Shown piece by piece: positions 41,701-49,546 of a DNA stretch of 64,000 nucleotides (its first letter is position 1; every line of letters starts with the position of its first letter). Made by a program: the position numbers and the translations under genes. This DNA comes from Phallusia fumigata (lineage: Eukaryota > Chordata > Ascidiacea > Phlebobranchia > Ascidiidae). Location of the stretch: the NCBI GenBank assembly GCA_008931825.1, contig QXVZ01016105.1, forward strand, positions 1 through 64,000. The letters run 5' to 3'. The notes below the pieces were generated by a model. The model had not been told where the DNA came from. It saw only the letters and a program-made list of their open reading frames with translations, and searched no databases.

Positions 41701-44526
41701 AAATAGGCACATATGACTTACCATAACTTCAAGATAAAACTCCTCAAAGTCTCTCCCTTGGACAGTTAGTAATTCTAGGGAGTCCTCAATTTCAGAAAAT
41801 TTTTCCCTTAAAGTTCGAGCATGCCGACCTGTCCACCGGAAGATCTAAAAAATGACCCATGTTTTAAAAAAAATCTGCCTGTAAAATTTACAAAAGCTTT
41901 CCAACCGAAAACAGGTAATGGTTTTACTCAATAACACTTTATACTTACACAGTCACATGACTGCTCAAATTGCTTCACCAGCAGGTGGCGTTCAAGTGTG
42001 AGTAACCGTTCATCGGCCACGCGAACAAACTGAGATATGGCTTCATTGGCTGATTCATACGTTGATTTAACAATGTCATGACCACTTCTGCGAAAACATA
42101 ACAATCAATGTGTAATAGCAAACAAATGACATCACATTGCATGATAAACATGTTAAAAACAGGTTTCGCAATTGTCCAAATGCAGAACACAATGACAAGT
42201 TTTCAATCAGAGTTATCTAATCCTAATAAATAGGAAACCTTAAAACATTTGGCCGACTATATTCTCACTCACGGTTGGTCACACTCCTCTTCACAGTTGA
42301 ATTGATCCAGCAACCTTTCAGCCCGGTTGTGCAGGTTTGCAATTTGTTTGTCATCCAGGAGCTGGTTCATTTCCTGGTGATGCTGATTCAGCATTTGGCG
42401 TGTGCTTTTTACAGATCCTGGCATTGATTGAGAAGTCATGGACAAGGTCTGTCGGGCAAAGTTGTGTCGAATGTTTTCAGAGAAATGAACAAAGGAATCA
42501 ATTGTCTGTGAAAACAAAGCAGCATAAAAAGCGTGCTAAAGGGTTTTCACAAAAGTGAAGCATTACTCTTACCAGCTTGTCTTGTATCCAGTCAGCATGA
42601 GAATACTTAAGTGTTCCTCCAAGCAAACTTGGCAAATTGCATAGCTCAATAAAGGCGGACAAATCTTCACAAGATTCGACCGAATGGCACTGCACAAAAG
42701 AAAGGATAAGTTGAATTTCGCCTTGTGAAAGAAATCATAGCAACACAACAGCACAAACATGCATTTAGGTAACAACAAACAGGAATATGAAACAGAATAG
42801 ACATGTACCTCCACTTTAAACATGTCTTGTAGCGTCTGTGTTGACTTGGAAATCTCCCCCAAAACGACAAACACTTTGCAAACTTTTAACTGACAGTTGG
42901 ACTGAAAATATTAAAGCAAAATTTACGTTTAATTTTAAACCCAATAAATCTGTAAATATCATAAAAATATGATTATTGTCAACACACACATACCTGAAAA
43001 ATACTAAGTGCATTAAGAATGCTTTGCCTCGAAAAATTGCTTGCATTTCTTTCATCGACCAGGATGGAAACTTCAGACATTTGTTGACTATTGAAACAAG
43101 CATTTAAAATTAACTCAAGGAAAGTTCGCCAACAACAGCAATACTTACCATAAATAAAGAAGAAACTGGGCCAGCCCAATACATCCCGAATCACATTTTT
43201 CCCAAACAATTTCATCACAGTTCACAATAATAAGATTATGTCCATCCTTGTCCATTGTTCCTAAATATATTTAGTTTTTGTAACTTATAAGATAAATGTA
43301 ATAAATCAGAGTAAAAACTTATTTTTTAGCTGTTTTCAAATTAGGATGCACAAATTATAGAAAATATATTCAGAACCTAATATTACTACACCCCAGATAA
43401 AGAGGTGTACAAAAAGCATGTTGCTATGGAAACAAAAAGCATGTTGCTATGGAAACCTCACCTGGGGCCATAGCAACTCCCGAGTATAAAACTTCAATTG
43501 GAACTTCACAAGCTTGGGAAGGCGTTTCCAGCCTCATTGAAGTTTGTGGTGTTTCCACAATGTTCGCATTAATATCTGGTGCAATAATATAGTATATAAC
43601 TGCCAAGCTGACAGAATTGGCCTTATATTACAAGAATTGCGGTGATCAGGCCCAGGGCTATTCTTTTGAAAACAAACAAAATAATTTGCCAACTTTTTGA
43701 AAACAAACATTGGCTGGTATGTTTCATACCATGATATGCTAAAGGTTTCCTGAATATTTTAATGCAAACCAAAATCAATGATGTTGGATTACTCACCACA
43801 ATTGTCATTGACAACTTGTTTAGGACCGCAATAGGCAAAGTCCTGTTTTCGTGATTGGCAGGATCTCGACAGTGAATAATTTCGACATTTGCGATGTGAT
43901 AAAGTGCTTAACCAGCCTATGGGGACTGTGTTTTCAAATAAACTTTCATAAAATTTAGCTTCGTCTTGACTTTGTGGTGTACTTGTCCTGCTTCCAGGCA
44001 GCATTGCTTGTTCGTCAAGGTTCATACTTTCAATCGGACTATTACTAGACCCACACTGGATTGTGTTTGAGTTAATATCCCCTGAAGTTCCACTAGGCAT
44101 TGTTATTAAGTTAATACTGATATCTGAGTCCATGTGAGAAGCACAAGATTTCACACTCACACCGGAATCATCGATTGAAAATTCGCACAATTCCAATTCA
44201 GAAGCAGGCGATAGCGTCTCTGAAACTGATACTGTGGAATCATTTAGTAACGAATCCTTGGTACTGTTGTTGTTATTGTTTGTTCCAAGGGAGTCCAACA
44301 GACACTGTATTGTTAAGACACAATCATCAAACGGGTCCGTCACAATGCTTCTTTCATCAGGATTGGATAATGTCAGCCGTTTGTCAATAGAGTCTGCTTC
44401 AGCATAGTTTTCAGCGGTAGAATCGGTTTCAATTGGTTTCCCAAGAATACTGTCCAACTCGTTAATGGATACTTGACACAGCAAATCTTCCATCAACTGT
44501 GAAACATCATCATTCTCGCTGGTCAT
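20746..44526 (-). CDS. PLEKHG4-like: RhoGEF of PLEKHG4/ARHGEF40 (Quattro) type: Sec14-spectrin-DH-PH
   Basis: Twenty exons on the minus strand, phases consistent: 43797-44526, 43462-43575, 43149-43260, 42994-43087, 42809-42901, 42573-42689, 42273-42505, 41949-42087, 41722-41844, then 26898-27089, 24606-24740, 24107-24241, 23379-23815, 23228-23303, 22890-23063, 22569-22728, 22125-22441, 21586-21772, 21053-21445, 20746-20828; 1348 codons before an unresolved last exon. Residues 1-243 acidic and Ser-rich; 244-420 CRAL-TRIO/Sec14-like (MDKDGHNLIIVNCDEIVWEK); 420-740 spectrin-like helices; 885-1070 DH (ALYSKNKPQSDQLL, DLASYLLKPVQRMG); 1070-1190 PH (FEIWFRRRR, RAWVEEIRGLLW); tail with RTRASIAVSAFD as in PLEKHG4. 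Such proteins load GTP on Rho-family GTPases. The 5' and 3' halves are joined over a 14.6 kb intron on phase (0/0) and domain order. Small extra exons may be missed. Confidence 0.85.
30165..30320. promoter_or_regulatory. Candidate enhancer or cryptic promoter island in giant intron
   Basis: TATATAAAG at 30171-30179, an exact CRE-type TGACGTCA at 30207-30214, TAATTA at 30270-30275, GATTAG right after it at 30276-30281, and TTAATTAA at 30301-30308 lie within about 150 bases. This is a denser set of bZIP and homeodomain-type words than the surroundings. Function is an inference. Confidence 0.3.
35611..35620. promoter_or_regulatory. CRE/bZIP-type palindrome ATGACGTCAT
   Basis: Perfect 10-bp palindrome containing the full TGACGTCA core bound by CREB/ATF proteins, inside the giant intron. 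Motif match only. Confidence 0.35.
35811..35860. repeat. Two-copy 30-bp tandem repeat
   Basis: The 20-mer ACACACAAATTCTGCCATCT occurs at 35811-35830 and again at 35841-35860, spaced by ten bases. It is a small local duplication in the giant intron. Confidence 0.8.
36856..36868. promoter_or_regulatory. X-box (RFX-type) palindrome
   Basis: GTTGCTAGGCAAC is an inverted repeat of the RFX half-site (GTTGCY / RGCAAC) with a one-base spacer, the classical metazoan X-box form. It lies in the giant intron of the RhoGEF gene. Confidence 0.4.
40728..40800. promoter_or_regulatory. Duplicated CRE element pair
   Basis: The 16-mer GTGACGTCACAAAGCA is present twice, at 40728-40743 and 40785-40800, same orientation, 57 bp apart. 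Each has a full CRE. The spacer is GC-rich. The pair is about 0.9 kb into the giant intron from its donor. Confidence 0.4.
43411..43456. repeat. Tandem 23-bp repeat carrying two X-box motifs
   Basis: Two perfect copies (43411-43433 and 43434-43456) sit in intron 2 of the PLEKHG4-like gene, just inside its donor at 43461. Each contains GTTGCTATGGAAAC (43420-43433 and 43443-43456), which fits the 14-nt RFX X-box pattern RYYNYYWTRRNRAC at every position. Confidence 0.6.
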
Positions 44527-45543
44527 TTTCTCACACAAGTCTTTTCAGCAACAGATTGCAAAATGTTAGCACACGACTTGTCAAACAAATTCAGTAACAT
44601 TGAGGTAAAACATCACCTAGCACCTAATCATTGCACCTGTAAAATGGAAATGATGGCAGTTCTTTGCACAAAATACACAAACGCTTGGTTTTTATTTAAA
44701 CTGTGTCATTCTGAACACAATGGGGGAGCGCTCTGTGGACAAAATGTGGTGGGCTTATTTGATGTGACCCTACTTTCTCCTACATTATGTCGTGTGTTAA
44801 CTTTATAGGACATGCTTGATCAACGGAGAATGACGTTCACACCAACACACCCGTACAAACACTCATAGGGCACATTATTGGTATGAAATAAGTACCCTCA
44901 ATGGATGTTCCGACTGACATAAGTGGGCAAAACTGGAATGACGTGTATCTCATATTGTACTGATTTAACACAAACAGAAATCAAACAACAATTTTTAAAA
45001 TGTTTTTCCTTTGTAAGATATTTCTTAAGGTATATTTTTTCCCACAACATCCATAGAATAACAAGTATTTACACATGCAAATTGGGATATGTTTATACTT
45101 TGGACATTATGTATACTGTAACTCCAACATGACATTAAAATATGTCATACTTTTGTTTTTATTTTGTTCTCAATCAATATTTAATCGCTTGTTTATATTA
45201 GAAAAGTTGTTATTTTTTTCATGTCACAAGATTGCAGGGCTATACAAATACAGTTACACAGGCAGTGTTTGCATGGGGGATTACATTCCTTAGTCAAGTG
45301 CAGCTGAGATAATTACAGGCTGCTCTATGTAAAACCTGTCAATTACACTTAAGTATGTCTGCACAGATAAAATCAGTGTATGGTCTATCCCCATTGTTGT
45401 TTGTTGTCATTCCAAAATTAAAATTGCATGGTACAAACAATACAATGTTACAAATACCAAGTTTTAGTTTTAGCATTTAAAATATGTTGCACCTGGGAAA
45501 AATTTTGGTTTAAATACATTAAAAAGTCATAAAAATATGGAAA
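44527..45543. other. Spacer between CTU2 and the RhoGEF, both minus strand
   Basis: Holds the 3' UTR of CTU2 and the promoter or leader of the PLEKHG4-like gene. AT-rich and CpG-poor. An acceptor-like CTGAAAAG precedes the RhoGEF start by about 15 bases on the minus strand. No other gene or repeat recognised. Confidence 0.5.
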
Positions 45544-46785
45544 TTAGTGCTTTGGCCACAGATTACTTATGGAAACATTCACTTCCTTGGACATGACATT
45601 GCATGCATAACATAACTCAGTAGTGTTAGCTATAAAACTAACACCACCAAAATTTTCCAAAGAATTTGATAAATCACCATTCGGGTCAAAGCCTCCATTA
45701 CCTATAGCTTGGGACAGCATTGTGTCCGCTACTGCTGAAACCTGATCAGCTTTAACATCACAATCAATAATTCCAGAGCAAACAAGACATTTTTTGGTTT
45801 TCCCTGCAGCGTCGACTGATGTACTTTTATTGGCCTTAAGCTTGTTAGATGTTCTATAAACAGTGGTTTCAGTTGCAGGATATCCAGCAACCAAATTCTT
45901 CATGAAGTCCTCAGTTAAACGTTGAATGCTGGACATGGGCCTTTGGGCAGTAGACAAGTTTGGAACAAAAACTGTTTTTACCTTATGGATCATGTTGTAC
46001 ACCACAACCTCTTTAGAACTGATATCCCTCAGTGGTCGAAGAACATCTACTCCTCTTTCACCAATCTGATTGCCATTTGTAAATCCAGAATCCTGTGGAA
46101 TGTGTACCCCTCTTCCCAGAGCAACATTCGATAGAATATTGACAGCAATTCTTGAACAAGTTTCGCCCAAGAAAACATGGTCATACCCGAGTTCACGAGC
46201 TTTCAATGACAGCAAACTTGTTCGCAGTCTGGAAATTACTTCCATTTTACTTGAAAGTGTTCTGGCTGACTCCAAGAGTTTAAACAATTTTTCAGCATTA
46301 CTTTGCCCACTTGCTTCATCATCTTGACAACTTTTAATAATGTCATCAAAATCAAATACATCCTCAAGTTTAACAATGTGGTAGGGAAATCCACAGGAGT
46401 ACAGGATTTGCTTTAGATCCTCCACATAACGGTCGGAATTGTCGTCAATTACAACGGATTTTTCGTCAACAAATATCACGCCTGTTTTGAACTTTAACTT
46501 CCTTGCTGCGTCTGGCGAAGATCCTTCCTGAATTAGATGCAGTAGAGCTGACGAGTTTATTCCACCAGAGTAAGCGAGCAGCACCTGATCTCCGTGTCTC
46601 ACCACGGGGTTCTTTCCCATTGAGGCACGAAACTTATGCGAGAAGTACTTGAGAAAGCACTCACGACAGAAAGTCCCGTTAGTTCCAATGACAATGATAG
46701 CTTTTTCTTCACACTTCGCACAAACATTGCTGAGCTTCACTGACGCCTTGGTTAGGACAGGCTCTCCGTCTTGTACTTGACACAT
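45544..46785 (-). CDS. CTU2: Cytoplasmic tRNA 2-thiolation protein 2
   Basis: Intronless 413-aa frame. CTU2 (Ncs2) partners CTU1 to thiolate the wobble uridine of tRNAs for Lys, Gln and Glu, using sulfur from URM1. Seen here: two CxxC pairs at the N-terminus (C22/C25 and C40/C43), HKFRASMGKN as in the family, an ATP-binding PP-loop SGGINSS at residues 73-79, then KTGVIFVDEKSVV; LGETCSRIAVNILSNVALGRG resembles the adenylation core, and C-terminal Cys pairs (CLVCSG, CYACN) are retained. The start at 46785 is the first ATG; the frame is open about ten codons further but only with GTG. It is head-to-head with the NHL-repeat gene. Confidence 0.95.
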   Translation of the reverse strand: MCQVQDGEPVLTKASVKLSNVCAKCEEKAIIVIGTNGTFCRECFLKYFSHKFRASMGKNPVVRHGDQVLLAYSGGINSSALLHLIQEGSSPDAARKLKFKTGVIFVDEKSVVIDDNSDRYVEDLKQILYSCGFPYHIVKLEDVFDFDDIIKSCQDDEASGQSNAEKLFKLLESARTLSSKMEVISRLRTSLLSLKARELGYDHVFLGETCSRIAVNILSNVALGRGVHIPQDSGFTNGNQIGERGVDVLRPLRDISSKEVVVYNMIHKVKTVFVPNLSTAQRPMSSIQRLTEDFMKNLVAGYPATETTVYRTSNKLKANKSTSVDAAGKTKKCLVCSGIIDCDVKADQVSAVADTMLSQAIGNGGFDPNGDLSNSLENFGGVSFIANTTELCYACNVMSKEVNVSISNLWPKH

Positions 46786-47291
46786 TGTGGTGCAAATGTA
46801 GGTCGCTGTCCACACTCACGATCGAACTGTTTGTTTAACCCGATTGATCACGCTTCACAGCTTGCGTTCGACAACATGGCAACGGCTCTGCTCTGGTGCG
46901 ACCGCTGCCGGAAATCAAATTTTACTGCAATTTCCGCTGTTTTTATGCATACCATCACAATGTAACGACAAATGTTTTGTACCGTGGTCAGCGACACACC
47001 ATAAAGGAACATGTTTTCTGATTTACATAATTTCGGCACAAATATAGAAATATGGCGAGCATAAAAGACGTAGCTGCGGTCGGCGTGGTGAGATTAGATC
47101 ATATTACAACAACGCGATGCCTCATTGTGTCGAACCTTTATCTGGTCCCGAAACGAGTATCTTTATATCGGTAAGGTCATAGGTCCAGCAAGTCTCCATA
47201 AACAGCATAGGGAGTGAAAGGAGCTTTTTGGTTAGTATTCGTGATAATTGTGGTCGATGTTGTACCGCAAATTGCAACAACATACTGAAAA
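46786..47291. promoter_or_regulatory. Probable bidirectional promoter region, CTU2 / NHL gene
   Basis: About 500 bases separate the two divergent start codons. An open stretch from ATG at 47052 ends in a good donor (GTAAGG at 47171) and could be an alternative first exon, but its phase (2) does not fit the next recognised exon. Gene arrangement suggests shared regulation; no TATA box was seen. Confidence 0.4.
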
Positions 47292-48896
47292 ATGTCGATC
47301 GAAAATAGTGTATGGGACAGTCTTGTTTCTGCTCACTCGCAAGCTGAACTGAAATATCGTCATGCCCGCCCTACACTGCGTTTTGCAATCGGATACAACA
47401 GGGCAGATGGAAAACGAAAACGGTTAATACCTGAGGTACAACGGCCAACCACGTTGCGTGAAGAAATCGACAGCAAATGCAAGGTGCATACACCGTTTAC
47501 AAAGTTTGCATAGCCGTTATCTATTTGTTTTTCTTGGATAAAAGGGCTACACATTTGAGAGCATCCCAGATGTAACATTTTTGCCTCGCTCGGAGATGCT
47601 GGTGACGTCAGAATTCGCATCTGTCAATCATCCGCTGGGACGCGTAACCTTGTTCGGCGACGACGGGAAAGCGATAAACACTTTTCCATCTCGTGGTAAG
47701 CATTTTTGTTGTAACCATGGGACGTTTACCATGCAGCCTTTTTTGAAGAGAGTTACTAGACTTTGTGCTCAAACAATTAAACCTTAACATAAGTATAGTT
47801 ATAGTTTGTTTTAGACAATGGGAAGGAAGTCTTTCTGTTCGGGATATCACATGTGCATAATTCTGACGACACCGTGGCGATCTGCACTGGCGATGGGGTA
47901 TCGATCTGGAACGTCGAGGGCCGCATGGTGTCGCAAATGACTCATTGCAACGTCACAAATTGTTGTCACCTGACAAGTATGCAGGTTTGTTGATTATGTT
48001 CATCTTATCCCGTCCATCACAACCATTAAGGCTGTATATAAATGTGTTTACAAAAGAACGGTCTGCTGGCCACAACCTGTGTAACTGACGTAAGAGGCAA
48101 ATGCGTCACCATGTGGGATCCAAGAAGTGGGGTAATGACGTCACAGTTTGGTTCCAAGCCCGAGATTATTGAAATCAACCCGTTGAAAGGAAGGCAGCGA
48201 ATTTTAATCAGGTGATAAAGCAAAAACGAAACATTTTAACTGAAGGTAATTCTACATTGATATTTGCAACAGATATGATGATCTGCGAATGCCATGGTTC
48301 ATTGCCTCAGACTCCAAATCAAACGTACTTATTTCCGACCGAAAGGACCAAAACATCAAAGTGAGTTCACAAGTACATCTTAAAAGTTACCTTATTATTG
48401 ACCTCTGACCTATTGTAGGTTTTCGAATCGAGCAGTGGCAAATTTATTCGACGTTTTGACGCCGCCGGAGTAAACGCAAGATGTTCCAGGGGGTCACTGA
48501 TGCCGCAAGGACTCTGCGTTGACGAAGACGACAACGTTTTCGTCAGCGATGACGTCACGAAGTCTATTCTGCTGTTCGATAGACATGGCGAATACGTCAG
48601 CAATCTTTCTACTGGTATAGATGCTCGTTACTGCCAGATGTGGTCCCTTGCCATGAGCACGCTTGACAAAGATACAAGGGTAAATAGGCGTCGAAATCCG
48701 TTGGTCAGCCCTCCCAGAAAACTTGCACTCTCGTTTAATCAGCGGACTCCACGGACGAACGTTTACAATTTGAGCTTTTGTCGGCACTACGCTGTGGGCT
48801 TCTAATTTGCTTCCTTTTTAGGTAAAAGTTTCAAATGCATTTCAACACCCTAGATATACCAGTAATCTGCATGTCAAATTAGTGCAGACTGATTAA
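47292..48896 (+). CDS. NHL-repeat beta-propeller protein
   Basis: Seven exons with matching phases: 47292-47483, 47545-47695, 47815-47984, 48057-48211, 48273-48360, 48419-48679, 48822-48896; 363 aa. Clear NHL-type repeats: FIASDSKSNVLISDRKDQNI followed by KVFESSSGKFIRRF, and LCVDEDDNVFVSDDVTKSIL followed by FDRHGEYV. A weaker WD/NHL blade is DGVSIWNVEGRMVSQM. NHL propellers bind RNA or protein; in TRIM-NHL proteins they follow RING and B-box domains, which are absent here. The N-terminal 60 residues are basic and unrecognised. Coding DNA is CpG-rich, unlike CTU2 and PRPF39 on either side. It could be a degenerate TRIM2/3/71-like gene or an unrelated propeller protein; the substrate is unknown. 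Confidence 0.8.
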
Positions 48897-49546
48897 ATGT
48901 TATGTGTTTATGCTACTACTAGAGCAAGGCGCAAATATTTCAATATAGCCTAATTTATTGTGCACTAATTGTTGAAAGTCTTGGGTGGGGGTTTACCATT
49001 TCACGTTGTGTCGCTCTGTTTAACATTAGCGTCGTCGTTTGTGACGTTGAAAATCTTGTTTTTGACGAGTTGTAAAGTCATGTGGCCTACGTTATGCTTA
49101 AAACTTAACAACTAAAAGCAAGAAGGGACAATGTCAACTAAAAATGTTCTCCTTGTTTCGTCTAGTTAATAGATATGAAGAAGATAATTGACTCATACCT
49201 CTCCTTTGCCTCGCATCTAAAGCGGTTATCTTATGCGTTTAAACTAAACGACAACTAAACGGCTTGAAACTTGTACTGCAGTAATAAAAAACACATCATG
49301 TTTGTTGAGCAGTGTATTTTATTGGTACATCTGCACGTTTTGGGTGTATGTACACTAAATGTTCCGACGGGGAAGTTGACATCCAGGAATGTTGGTCTTG
49401 CACCTCGAATTTTATTTTACAACTCTTTTATAGGTGATCAACTGCGCAACGATAACGTACATGGTAAAAAATTGTAAAAGCCAGAAAGCAAACATACAGG
49501 CAGTCAATTGTCACACAGAATTCGGTGTCATTCCAGTCCAACATAC
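48897..49546. other. Convergent 3' regions of the NHL gene and PRPF39
   Basis: Contains AATAAA at 49283-49288 for the plus-strand gene and TTTATT at 49318-49323, the minus-strand signal about 220 bases beyond the PRPF39 stop. No gene or repeat recognised. Confidence 0.5.

Larger units (their letters stand above)
27090..41721 (-). other. Giant intron of the PLEKHG4-like gene
   Basis: About 14.6 kb between exon 9 (41722-41844, ending in a GTAAGT donor) and exon 10 (26898-27089, preceded by TAG). No coding exon, transposon or RNA gene was recognised inside. Open frames reach 142 codons (38725-39153, minus) but lack protein features. The block is strikingly rich in CpG: 39001-39060 alone has ten, counted by hand. 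It carries several regulatory-type motifs listed separately (CRE palindromes, an X-box, homeobox clusters). Confidence 0.7.

Noticed and set aside
20746-44526. Two separate genes (a Sec14-spectrin protein and a DH-PH protein)
   Set aside because: The 5' part lacks a stop after its last exon and ends in a strong donor; the 3' part lacks a start exon; phases and spectrin content agree across the gap.
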